Of a DNA stretch of 9,926 nucleotides, positions 1 to 6,636 are shown in pieces. Every line of letters begins with the position of its first letter. Position 1 is the first letter of the stretch. Both the position numbers and the translations under genes were made by a program. Source of the DNA: Helicobacteraceae bacterium (lineage in GTDB: Bacteria > Campylobacterota > Campylobacteria > Campylobacterales > Sulfurimonadaceae); NCBI GenBank assembly GCA_015488075.1, contig WFOM01000183.1, positions 1 through 9,926 on the forward strand, in the 5' to 3' direction. The notes under the pieces are model-generated. The model was given only the letters and a program-made list of their open reading frames with translations, did no database searches and was not told the origin of the DNA.

Positions 1-2
1 CA

Positions 3-1754
3 CATATAGAGATACCTGAAGATATCAGAGTATATGAATTTGCCGATGCCATAAAAAGACCTATGGGTGAAATTATAAAAGTGCTGTTTGACCTTGGGAT
101 AATGGCAACAAAAAACGACTTTTTAAAATCTGACGAGATAGAGATTTTGAGTGAAGAGTTTGGAGTTGAAGTAACCATAATCGACCCTACAGAGCAGTTT
201 GATGTTGAAAAAATTGTAGAAGAAAAGATAGATGAATCAAACATGCAGCCAAGACCTCCTATAATCACCATAATGGGGCATGTTGACCACGGTAAAACAA
301 CTCTTCTTGACAAGATAAGAAGCTCAAAAGTAGCTGACAGAGAAGCAGGTGGGATAACTCAACACATAGGTGCCTATACCATTTCACACAATAACAACGA
401 GATAACATTTTTGGATACTCCGGGGCATGCCGCATTTACAAACATGAGACAAAGAGGAACAGATGTTACAGATATCATTATCATAGTTGTAGCAGCAGAT
501 GACGGAGTAAAAGAACAAACCAAAGAGGTTATAAAAATAGCCAAAGAATCAGGCAAACCTATCATAGTTGCCATGAATAAAATAGACAAACCTACAGCAA
601 ATCCGGACATGGTAAAAGCACAACTTGCTGAACACGGTCTTACACCGGTTGACTGGGGCGGAGAGATAGAGATAGTTCCTGTTTCAGCCAAAACAGGTGA
701 AGGTATAGATGATTTGCTTGAGAACATCCTCCTAACAGCAGAAGTGATGGAGCTAAAAGCAGACCCTACAGCTCCTGCAAAAGCTGTTGTGGTTGAATCT
801 TCACTTGAAAAAGGAAGAGGACCTGTAGCCACCGTTATAGTTCAAAACGGAACACTCAAAGTCGGAAACAACATAGTATGCGGCATAGCTTACGGAAGAG
901 TAAAAGCTATGATAGATGAGAACAAAAAACAGCTAAAAGAGCTAAAACCAAGCCATACCGCCGTTGTTGTAGGTCTAAATGAAGTTCCTCCTGCAGGCGA
1001 GGTTATGGCGGTTGTAGAAAATGACAAAAAAGCAAGAGAACTTGCAAACAAAAGATATGAATACGAAAGAGCAAAAGAGTTGTCAAAATCAACAAAATCA
1101 ACTCTTGAAGATATGGCTGCCATGATTGCCGAAGGTAAACTAAAAACTCTAAAAGTTGTCCTAAAAGCAGATGTTCACGGTTCACTTGAAGCTATAAAAA
1201 GTTCTTTGGAAGCACTGAGAAACGATGAGGTAAAAGTTGAAGTGATTTCAAGCGGGGTTGGAGGTATAACAGAAAACGATGTGGAACTTGTAAGCGGAAG
1301 CGAAAATACTGTTTTGCTCGGATTTAATGTCCGACCTACAGGTGCTGTAAAAAATCTTGCAAAACAAAGAAATGTCGATATAAAAACATACAATGTCATT
1401 TATGAGCTTATAGATGATGTAACAGGCATACTAAGCGGTATGATGTCACCTAAATATGTCGAAGAACAAACAGGTCAGGCAGAAGTGAGAGATACATTCA
1501 AATCTCCTAAAGGTATGGTTGCCGGATGTGTTGTGGTTGACGGAAAACTTATAAGAGGCGGTCAGGTAAGAGTTATAAGAGACGGTGTTGTTGCCTATGA
1601 GGGTGAGCTTGTAAGTCTTAGAAGATTTAAAGATGATGTTCAAGAAGTCGGCAACGGTTATGAGTGTGGAGTTATAGTTTCAGGTTATGATGATGTTAGA
1701 GTCGGAGATGTAATCGAGACTTTTATAAAAAAAGAGCAGAAGGTTTCACTTTAG
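3..1754 (+). CDS. infB: Translation initiation factor IF-2, 5'-truncated by the window edge
   Basis: GTPase that brings initiator fMet-tRNA to the 30S subunit and promotes 50S joining in the cytoplasm. The reading frame is open from position 3, upstream of the first ATG at 63, and the first residues ([20 protein letters not shown]) match the IF2_N domain just before the G domain, so 63 is not the true start and the long N-terminal part lies outside the window. 583 residues are visible. In this numbering the G motifs are GHVDHGKT (about 92-99), DTPGHAAF (138-145), NKID (192-195) and SAK (228-230), with [10 protein letters not shown] as switch I. Domains II, III and the fMet-tRNA-binding C-terminal domain follow and look intact. 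The TAG stop directly abuts the rbfA ATG, so the two are almost certainly co-transcribed and probably translationally coupled. Nothing visible suggests damage or transfer. Confidence 0.97.
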   Translation, partial: HIEIPEDIRVYEFADAIKRPMGEIIKVLFDLGIMATKNDFLKSDEIEILSEEFGVEVTIIDPTEQFDVEKIVEEKIDESNMQPRPPIITIMGHVDHGKTTLLDKIRSSKVADREAGGITQHIGAYTISHNNNEITFLDTPGHAAFTNMRQRGTDVTDIIIIVVAADDGVKEQTKEVIKIAKESGKPIIVAMNKIDKPTANPDMVKAQLAEHGLTPVDWGGEIEIVPVSAKTGEGIDDLLENILLTAEVMELKADPTAPAKAVVVESSLEKGRGPVATVIVQNGTLKVGNNIVCGIAYGRVKAMIDENKKQLKELKPSHTAVVVGLNEVPPAGEVMAVVENDKKARELANKRYEYERAKELSKSTKSTLEDMAAMIAEGKLKTLKVVLKADVHGSLEAIKSSLEALRNDEVKVEVISSGVGGITENDVELVSGSENTVLLGFNVRPTGAVKNLAKQRNVDIKTYNVIYELIDDVTGILSGMMSPKYVEEQTGQAEVRDTFKSPKGMVAGCVVVDGKLIRGGQVRVIRDGVVAYEGELVSLRRFKDDVQEVGNGYECGVIVSGYDDVRVGDVIETFIKKEQKVSL

Positions 1755-2120
1755 ATGAATGAAGCTGAGATAAAAAGAAAAAGAACAGAGTCGATTTTAA
1801 AAGAACTGATCCCTGAAGCTTTGTCATCACTGAACGATACAAGACTTCATGAACTAAATGTTGTTGAAGTCAAATGTTCAAAAGGAAGAGATGATGCCAA
1901 AGTTTATCTTGATCCCGGTTTTTTTGACGAAAAAGAAAAAAATATGCTCTTAAGGCAGCTTAAAAAAGCAAGAGCAGTTATAGAGGACTACTGTTTGAAA
2001 GAACAGGGATGGTATAAAACTCCGAAACTATCTTTTGAATTTGACACACACTACCAAAGAGTAAACAAGATAGAAGAGCTGTTTAAAAAAATTGAGATGG
2101 AGAAAAAAAGTGAGTCTTGA
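1755..2120 (+). CDS. rbfA: 30S ribosome-binding factor A
   Basis: Small KH-fold protein that binds immature 30S subunits and helps 16S rRNA 5'-end maturation. It has 121 residues, usual for the family, which averages about 110-130. Visible hallmarks are the basic N-terminus with the long first helix (IKRKRTESILKELIPEAL), the strand region ELNVVEVKCSKGRDDAKVYL, and a conserved core helix around LLRQLKKARAVIEDY. The C-terminus is charged (KKIEMEKKSES). The ATG follows the infB stop with no spacer; a purine-rich GCAGAAGG lies about 11 bases upstream, inside infB, so coupling to infB translation is likely. Its position between infB and rimP is the classical bacterial context and supports the call more strongly than the sequence alone, because RbfA is poorly conserved. 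Confidence 0.92.
   Translation: MNEAEIKRKRTESILKELIPEALSSLNDTRLHELNVVEVKCSKGRDDAKVYLDPGFFDEKEKNMLLRQLKKARAVIEDYCLKEQGWYKTPKLSFEFDTHYQRVNKIEELFKKIEMEKKSES
2099..2112 (+). promoter_or_regulatory. Ribosome binding site that sets the rimP start
   Basis: GGAG at 2099-2102 stands 7 bases before a GTG at 2110-2112, good Shine-Dalgarno spacing. An in-frame TTG at 2092 upstream has no such site at the right distance, so GTG 2110 is preferred as the rimP start. Confidence 0.6.
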
Positions 2121-2541
2121 AAAAGAGATAGAGGCTTTGGTTGAAAGTGCAGGTGCAAAACTGTATGACATCTCAACAGTAAATGAAAGAGGTGAAACCA
2201 TATACAGAGTCAGTATAATCTCAAATGACAAAAAAATAGACCTTGACAAATGTGTTGAGATAACACATCTTATCTCTCCTTTGCTGGATGTAACACCACC
2301 GCTAAAGGGTGAATACAGACTTGAAGTCAGCTCTCCTGGTATAGAAAGAGATTTGAAAAAAGAAAGACATTTTGAGCTTAGTGTAGGTGAACTTGTCAAA
2401 ATAACCACAAACGACAACTTCAACCACAAAGGAAAACTCAAAAGCTTTAAAAACGGTGTCTTGACACTTGAAACAAAGCATGATGATATAGAAATCGAAT
2501 TAGATGATATAAAAAAAGCAAAAACCTACTTTCAATGGTAA
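2110..2541 (+). CDS. rimP: Ribosome maturation factor RimP, GTG start
   Basis: Cytoplasmic factor needed for early 30S subunit assembly. From the GTG at 2110 the protein has 143 residues, typical for RimP, and begins MSLEKEIEALVESAGAKLYD. The most diagnostic piece is the family signature near the middle, YRLEVSSPGIERDLKKERHF (compare the general RimP pattern VSSPGLDRPL), after a segment with DLDKCVEITHLISPLLD. The C-terminal part is a small beta-rich Sm-like domain (VGELVKITTNDNFNHKGKLK and following). A longer version from TTG 2092 would add six residues but lacks a placed ribosome binding site. The gene overlaps rbfA by 11 bp and ribD by 7 bp, so its translation is probably coupled on both sides. 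The infB-rbfA-rimP order confirms the identity. Confidence 0.93.
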   Translation: MSLEKEIEALVESAGAKLYDISTVNERGETIYRVSIISNDKKIDLDKCVEITHLISPLLDVTPPLKGEYRLEVSSPGIERDLKKERHFELSVGELVKITTNDNFNHKGKLKSFKNGVLTLETKHDDIEIELDDIKKAKTYFQW

Positions 2542-3548
2542 TCTCACACAGTTTTTATATGCAACTTGCCGTAAATGAGGCCTACAAACATCAACTACTA
2601 ACATATCCAAACCCTGCTGTGGGAGCCGTTGTGCTCTCGGGATGTGGAAAAATTCTCTCAATCCAGGCACACAAAGAAGCCGGTAAACCGCATGCCGAAG
2701 TTCTGGCTTTGAAAGAAGCATACAAAAACCTTACAGGTGACAAATATATACAAAACCTCACATCCTCAAATGATATACACTCTTATCTTATAAAAAACCA
2801 TAACGGATGTTTTGAAGAATGTGAGATATACACCACACTTGAGCCGTGTTCACACACAGGAAGAACACCTTCATGTGCCAATCTTATAAAAGAACTAAAT
2901 CTGAAAAAAGTTTATATAGGAAGCAAAGATTTCAATAAGACGGCATCCGGCGGTAAAGAGATACTTGAAAAAAACGGTATAGAAGTAGAGTATGGCATTT
3001 ATAAAGAACGATGTGACAACCTTTTATACCCGTTTGAAAAGTTTATAGAAGGCAGGTTTGTATTTTTCAAGTGGGCGACAAGACTAAACGGAACAACAAA
3101 TGACGGCATCATAAGCTCCAAAGTATCAAGGGAGTTTGTTCATGCCTTAAGAGACAAAATCGACCTGCTTGTTATAGGCGGAAACAGTGTAAGAATTGAC
3201 AGACCGACACTTGATGCGAGACTGGTCGGAGGAAAAGCACCGGATGTTTTGATATACTCAAAACAAAAAGATTTTGACAAATCGATACCGCTTTTTAATG
3301 TCAAAAACAGAAAAGTTTTTATAGAAGACGGTTTTGACATACTTAAAAACTATAAATTTGTCATGATTGAAGGCGGTGCTAAAATGTTTGAAGCTACCAT
3401 GGATATATGTGATTATTATCTTGGTTTTATAGCACCGGTATTTAAAAAAAGCAGTGGTATTTTTAATGTAGATGCAAACTTTGAAATACTTCATCAAAGA
3501 AAAATCGGTGATGACATATTAGCTTATATGAGGAAGACAGATGGATAA
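2535..3548 (+). CDS. ribD: Bifunctional riboflavin biosynthesis protein RibD (deaminase/reductase)
   Basis: Catalyses two successive steps of riboflavin synthesis: deamination of the pyrimidine ring of the GTP cyclohydrolase II product, then NADPH-dependent reduction of its ribose. The N-terminal deaminase domain starts with YPNPAVGAVVL (24-34) and holds the zinc site: H53-A-E55, then EPCSHTGRTPSC with C105 and C114. The reductase domain starts near GRFVFFKWATRLNG (173-186), continues with ALRDKIDLLVIGGNSVRIDR and ends with MIEGGAKMFEA and APVFKK. Total length is 337 residues, a little under the common 360. Between HAE and PC the spacing is 49 residues against roughly 23 in E. coli RibD, so the deaminase domain carries an insertion of about 27 residues. 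No clear Shine-Dalgarno precedes the ATG at 2535, which overlaps the end of rimP by 7 bp; translation is presumably coupled. An ATG at 2559 is a less likely start. Confidence 0.93.
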   Translation: MVISHSFYMQLAVNEAYKHQLLTYPNPAVGAVVLSGCGKILSIQAHKEAGKPHAEVLALKEAYKNLTGDKYIQNLTSSNDIHSYLIKNHNGCFEECEIYTTLEPCSHTGRTPSCANLIKELNLKKVYIGSKDFNKTASGGKEILEKNGIEVEYGIYKERCDNLLYPFEKFIEGRFVFFKWATRLNGTTNDGIISSKVSREFVHALRDKIDLLVIGGNSVRIDRPTLDARLVGGKAPDVLIYSKQKDFDKSIPLFNVKNRKVFIEDGFDILKNYKFVMIEGGAKMFEATMDICDYYLGFIAPVFKKSSGIFNVDANFEILHQRKIGDDILAYMRKTDG

Positions 3549-4251
3549 ACAGGAAAAAATAGTCTCTATGTTTGATGATATAGCAAAAACATATGATGTG
3601 GCAAACCGTGTTATGAGTATGGGTGTAGATATAAAGTGGAGAAAAAAAGCCTGCACTCTTTCATATGACTTCTATAACAAAAAAGAGATAGATAAAATTG
3701 TTGATGTTGCCTGTGGAACAGGCGATATGATGAAGTTTTGGGATGAAATCGCACAAAACAAAAACATCAAAGTAAATTCGATTACAGGTATAGACCCTTC
3801 AAAAGGTATGCTTGAAGTGGCAAAAGAAAAATTCCCCTCATATATGTTTATAAACTCTTCAGCAACAGATCTGACACTAGATGACAACTCAAGCGATATC
3901 ATAAGCATAACATACGGCATAAGAAATGTAGTAAAACGACAAGAAGCTTTTTACGAATTTAACAGAGTGCTCAAAAAAGAAGGTCTTGTGGTTATTTTGG
4001 AATTTATGAAAGATGAAAACAAAAATATATTAAAAAAAACAAGAGATTTTTATCTTCACAAAATACTTCCGTATGTCGGAGGTCTTATCTCAAAAAATCT
4101 TGAAGCATACAAATATCTTCCTGACTCTATTGAAAATTTTGTAACAATAAATCAAATGCATAACGAGCTTGAAAATGCGGGATTTGAGATACTTTACACA
4201 AAAAGCTTTTCTATGGATATATCTACTTTGATAATTGCAAAAAAAGTATAG
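3541..4251 (+). CDS. ubiE: Demethylmenaquinone methyltransferase (UbiE/MenG family)
   Basis: SAM-dependent methyltransferase of 236 residues, acting at the cytoplasmic membrane face on the last step of menaquinone synthesis. Visible motifs: the N-terminal family signature VSMFDDIAKTYDVANRVMS (8-26), SAM motif I VDVACGTGDM (54-63), GIDPSKGML (83-91), the UbiE hallmark YGIRNV (125-130), motif III around LKKEGLVVILEF (144-155), and the C-terminal signature YKYLPDSIENF (190-200). AGGA at 3531-3534 lies 6 bases before the ATG, and the gene overlaps ribD by 8 bp. Campylobacterota are known to use menaquinone rather than ubiquinone, so the menaquinone role is inferred and menG would be an equally good name. 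It is the last gene of the plus-strand operon; its TAG lies one base from the dnaX stop. Confidence 0.94.
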   Translation: MDKQEKIVSMFDDIAKTYDVANRVMSMGVDIKWRKKACTLSYDFYNKKEIDKIVDVACGTGDMMKFWDEIAQNKNIKVNSITGIDPSKGMLEVAKEKFPSYMFINSSATDLTLDDNSSDIISITYGIRNVVKRQEAFYEFNRVLKKEGLVVILEFMKDENKNILKKTRDFYLHKILPYVGGLISKNLEAYKYLPDSIENFVTINQMHNELENAGFEILYTKSFSMDISTLIIAKKV

Positions 4252-4262
4252 ACTATACTTTT
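4239..4262. terminator. Palindrome between ubiE and dnaX, probable bidirectional terminator
   Basis: AAAAGTATAG (4242-4251) and CTATACTTTT (4253-4262) are perfect inverted repeats around A4252. In the dnaX direction the second arm runs into seven T (complement of A4239-4245), the shape of an intrinsic terminator; in the ubiE direction only four T follow at once, with another T7 run at 4277-4283. Both stop codons are inside the arms. The stem is short and AT-rich (practically 8 bp around a 5-base loop), so strength is uncertain. Confidence 0.55.
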
Positions 4263-5887
4263 GACTGGACTATAACTTTTTTTGCTTCAAAAAGTTCTAT
4301 CGCTTTTTTGACAACCGGTTCATCAACTATATCGTTAACTTCACTTGCCCCTTTCATACCGGCACAGCTTGCTACACAGCTTGTGGTATTTGGAACTTCG
4401 GCTTCTTCAACCATAGACGAGGGTTGAGAGTGCAGGTTTGAGGGTTGAGGGTTGAGGGTTGAGGATGATGGTGAGGGTTGAGAATATTGGGTTGGTTCTT
4501 TTTTTACAGCTTTTATTTTTGTCCCTACACCAAATATATCCCATACCAGCATCTTTATAACAGAGTAGGCATGTTTTAGTTTCTCTTTACACTCTTCATC
4601 TACACTGCTTTCCCATGTCAAAACCCCATCTTCAAAAGAAACAAATTTTATGTGTTTTTCAAAACACTCTCCAAGTTCGTAGTTCCTTTGAGCTATATTT
4701 TTAACAAGCTGTTGGAATTTGTCTGTATGGTCTGTTTGTTTTGGCGGTATCTTTTCCTCTTTTTTCTCTTCCTGTTTTTCAGTTTGAGGCATATTTTTTG
4801 GCAAAGGAGTGCCAAAATCAACTTTGGCTTCAAAGTTTTCTATAAGTTCATCTATATCTTTTATATTTAGTGCCTCAACCATTTTAAAAAGCACCAGACT
4901 CAAAACAAAATCGCCATCTGCATTTATAGAAAAAAGGTATTTGCTTTGGCTTAAAATCCTGAAAAATCTTTCTATAATCAAAGTAGAAAATTTTGGATGG
5001 TTGCTTAACATCTTTTCTTTTAGATATATGATAAGCTCATCCACAACCATCTCAGCTTCATAATCTTGAAGCTTCTCTATAAATCGGACAAGTTTTTCTC
5101 TGTCTTTTTCAAAAACGGCATCAAAAAGTTCATCTATAAATTTAGGATCAACAAGTCCCAGCATATCAGTGACAGTTGGAACATCAACAAAACCTTTTGA
5201 ATATATTATGGCCTGGTCAAGCAGTGTAAGTGTATCTCTCAGACTGCCGTTGCCGCTTCTTGCCAAAATATCCAAAGCATCATCTTCAAATTCTATACCC
5301 TCTTTTGCAAGTATGTATTTTAAGTGTGCCACCACTTTGTTTTGTGCTATCTTTTTAAATCTGAAATGTTGTGTTCTGCTCAGTATGGTAGCAGGCAGTT
5401 TTAGCGGATCGGTAGTGGCAAGTATAAACTTTACAAACTCAGGCGGTTCTTCAAGTGTTTTTAAAAGTGCATTAAAAGCCTCTTTTGTAAGCATATGAAC
5501 TTCATCAATGATAAATATCTTAAATCTTGCCATTGAAGGCTTGTATTTTGTCTGCTCTATAAGATCTCTTATATCATCAATCTTTCTGGAGCTTGCCGCA
5601 TCCATCTCTATAATGTCAATATGTCTGTTTTCCCTAGCGGCAATACAGTTTTCACATTCGTCACATGGCTTTGAACTTATACCCTTATCACAAACCAAAG
5701 CTTTTGCAAATATCCTTGCCGTTGATGTTTTACCGCTTCCTCTAAGCCCCGAAAAGAGATAGGCATGAGAGAGTCTGTTAGTATCAAGTGCCAGTGAAAG
5801 AGTAGTAGAGATACTCTCCTGGCCTATCAGCTCATCAAAATTTTTCGGTCTGTATTTTCTGGCTAAAACTTCAGTGCTTTCTTTCAA
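4253..5887 (-). CDS. dnaX: DNA polymerase III subunit gamma/tau, TTG start
   Basis: Clamp-loader ATPase of the replicative polymerase; loads the beta clamp and links it to the polymerase core. 544 residues. AAA+ features: LARKYRPKNFDELIGQ (8-23), Walker A GLRGSGKT (47-54), zinc cysteines C66, C75, C78, C81, Walker B IIDEVHML (126-133), sensor 1 FILATTD (154-160), arginine finger SR (170-171). Domain III ends near residue 355; a charged linker follows (366-390), then a tau-type domain (about 391-464), a Ser/Pro/Gln-rich linker made by a heptanucleotide repeat (466-490), and a conserved-looking tail with VVKKAIELFEAKKVIV. The start is TTG at 5887, because AAAGG (complement of 5895-5899) stands 7 bases before it and no ATG fits; it overlaps the murI stop as TTGA. 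An in-phase A AAA AAT at codons 363-365 might give a short gamma-like form of 369 residues. Identity is certain; the frameshift is only a candidate. Confidence 0.97.
   Translation of the reverse strand: MKESTEVLARKYRPKNFDELIGQESISTTLSLALDTNRLSHAYLFSGLRGSGKTSTARIFAKALVCDKGISSKPCDECENCIAARENRHIDIIEMDAASSRKIDDIRDLIEQTKYKPSMARFKIFIIDEVHMLTKEAFNALLKTLEEPPEFVKFILATTDPLKLPATILSRTQHFRFKKIAQNKVVAHLKYILAKEGIEFEDDALDILARSGNGSLRDTLTLLDQAIIYSKGFVDVPTVTDMLGLVDPKFIDELFDAVFEKDREKLVRFIEKLQDYEAEMVVDELIIYLKEKMLSNHPKFSTLIIERFFRILSQSKYLFSINADGDFVLSLVLFKMVEALNIKDIDELIENFEAKVDFGTPLPKNMPQTEKQEEKKEEKIPPKQTDHTDKFQQLVKNIAQRNYELGECFEKHIKFVSFEDGVLTWESSVDEECKEKLKHAYSVIKMLVWDIFGVGTKIKAVKKEPTQYSQPSPSSSTLNPQPSNLHSQPSSMVEEAEVPNTTSCVASCAGMKGASEVNDIVDEPVVKKAIELFEAKKVIVQSKV
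4419..4493. repeat. Heptanucleotide tandem repeat (GAGGGTT) inside dnaX
   Basis: Three perfect tandem copies of GAGGGTT lie at 4440-4460. Another copy at 4419-4425 is in the same 7-base phase, with two diverged units between and a diverged unit at 4461-4467. A further copy at 4473-4479 is out of phase by 2 bases, followed by TTGGGTT at 4487-4493. On the coding strand the unit is AACCCTC; three units give a seven-residue peptide repeat seen as QPS at DnaX residues 470-472, 481-483 and 488-490. The G-rich strand could also form a G-quadruplex-like structure. Confidence 0.8.
4793..4799 (-). promoter_or_regulatory. Candidate -1 ribosomal frameshift heptamer A AAA AAT in dnaX
   Basis: On the coding strand, codons CCA AAA AAT (P363-K364-N365) contain A AAA AAT in the X XXY YYZ phase. 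A -1 slip gives TAT GCC TCA AAC then TGA, that is four residues and stop, ending the protein just after the clamp-loader domains as in E. coli gamma. A 7 bp stem (4796-4802 with 4811-4817) overlaps the site, but no good internal Shine-Dalgarno or strong downstream stem is visible, and A AAA AAT is less slippery than A AAA AAG. Confidence 0.25.
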
Positions 5888-6636
5888 ATCTCAACCTTTA
5901 ACCACTTTTTTGCAACAGATTTTAAAAAATCAGGATTGTCTGATGCAAAAAACTTCAAATCTGTTTTTTCAAACTCTTTTTTCAATTCAAATCTCTCTTT
6001 TAAAAATTCAACTATAGCTTCACCTGAGTGAATCATAACAGGCTTTTGTTGAAAAAATCTTTTAATCTCGTCTGAAATCAACGGAAAATGTGTGCAACCC
6101 AATATAACCGCATCAGGCATCTGTTTGAGATCTTTAAAATAATACCTCATTGCACTTTCAAGCACTTCTCCGCCAAACATCCCCTCTTCAACTATGGGAA
6201 CAAACAGAGGAGTTGCTATAGAGTTTATGTTATTATATCCTAATTCTTTTAAACTTTCATGGTATCTGTTTGAGGATATTGTTGCTTTTGTTCCTATAAC
6301 AAGTATATTTTCATCTTTGTTTTCAAGTTTTTTGGATACAGCCTTGACACCTGCTTCTATAACTCCAAATACCGGGCAGTTTGAAACCTCCTGCATCTCT
6401 TTCAAACCGTATGCACTGACACTGTTACATGCTACCACCATCAAATCTATCTCAAAATTTTTAAAAAACTCAACCGCTTCTATGGCATATCTTATGATGG
6501 TGTTTTTATCTTTTGAACCATACGGAACTCTTGCCGTATCTCCAAAATAAACTATCTCTTCAAAAAGTTTGTGTTCATACAAGGACTTGACAACACTAAG
6601 CCCCCCTATTCCACTGTCAAATACCCCGACTCTCAT
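5884..6636 (-). CDS. murI: Glutamate racemase
   Basis: Cofactor-independent interconversion of L- and D-glutamate, supplying D-Glu for peptidoglycan in the cytoplasm. 250 residues, the normal length. Motifs: GVFDSGIGGLSV (4-15) with D7 and S8, GDTARVPYG (32-40), first catalytic cysteine C70 in VACNSVSAYG, and second catalytic cysteine C181 in LGCTHFPLI with H183 beside it. The first cysteine motif reads CNS rather than the common CNT, a conservative change. The ATG at 6636 overlaps the TGA of the upstream glutamate-synthase-like gene (ATGA, 4 bp) and the 3' end overlaps the dnaX TTG start by 4 bp, so all three are likely one coupled unit. No strong Shine-Dalgarno precedes the ATG, which fits re-initiation after the upstream gene. 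Confidence 0.96.
   Translation of the reverse strand: MRVGVFDSGIGGLSVVKSLYEHKLFEEIVYFGDTARVPYGSKDKNTIIRYAIEAVEFFKNFEIDLMVVACNSVSAYGLKEMQEVSNCPVFGVIEAGVKAVSKKLENKDENILVIGTKATISSNRYHESLKELGYNNINSIATPLFVPIVEEGMFGGEVLESAMRYYFKDLKQMPDAVILGCTHFPLISDEIKRFFQQKPVMIHSGEAIVEFLKERFELKKEFEKTDLKFFASDNPDFLKSVAKKWLKVEI
5895..5899 (-). promoter_or_regulatory. Ribosome binding site that sets the dnaX TTG start
   Basis: AAAGG on the minus strand (complement of 5895-5899) lies 7 bases upstream of the TTG at 5887, inside the 3' end of murI. No ATG or GTG in the dnaX frame is available before the conserved LARKYRPKNFDELIGQ region, so this site decides the start. Confidence 0.6.

Noticed and set aside
374..832. 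152-residue open frame on the minus strand inside infB
   Set aside because: It lies opposite the highly conserved G domain of IF-2, has low-complexity Ser/Thr-rich composition and no recognisable domain; it is a shadow of infB codon use.
2092..2109. TTG at 2092 as the rimP start
   Set aside because: It has no placed ribosome binding site and adds six residues atypical for the family; GTG 2110 has GGAG 7 bases upstream.
4419..4493. CRISPR array or transposon end for the repeated GAGGGTT units
   Set aside because: Units are 7 bp without spacers and are translated as part of DnaX; no cas gene or transposase is near.
4760..4765. Second A6 run in dnaX (coding strand GAG AAA AAA GAG) with a purine-rich AGGAAGAG just before it, resembling the E. 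coli dnaX frameshift site
   Set aside because: The codon phase is AAA AAA G, not A AAA AAG, so the canonical -1 tandem slip is not available, and six A are short for transcriptional slippage. The site at 4793-4799 is better.
4796..4817. 7 bp inverted repeat TTTTGGC/GCCAAAA in dnaX as a terminator
   Set aside because: It is inside the gene, followed by A rather than T in the dnaX direction. It is mentioned only as a structure overlapping the possible slippery site.
4803..5063. Plus-strand GTG frame at 4809 inside dnaX, with a strong Shine-Dalgarno-like AAAGGAG beside it
   Set aside because: The AAAGGAG (4803-4809) runs directly into the GTG with no spacer, the frame is antisense to dnaX, and the product is Ser/Lys-rich without a motif. 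It is a chance match.
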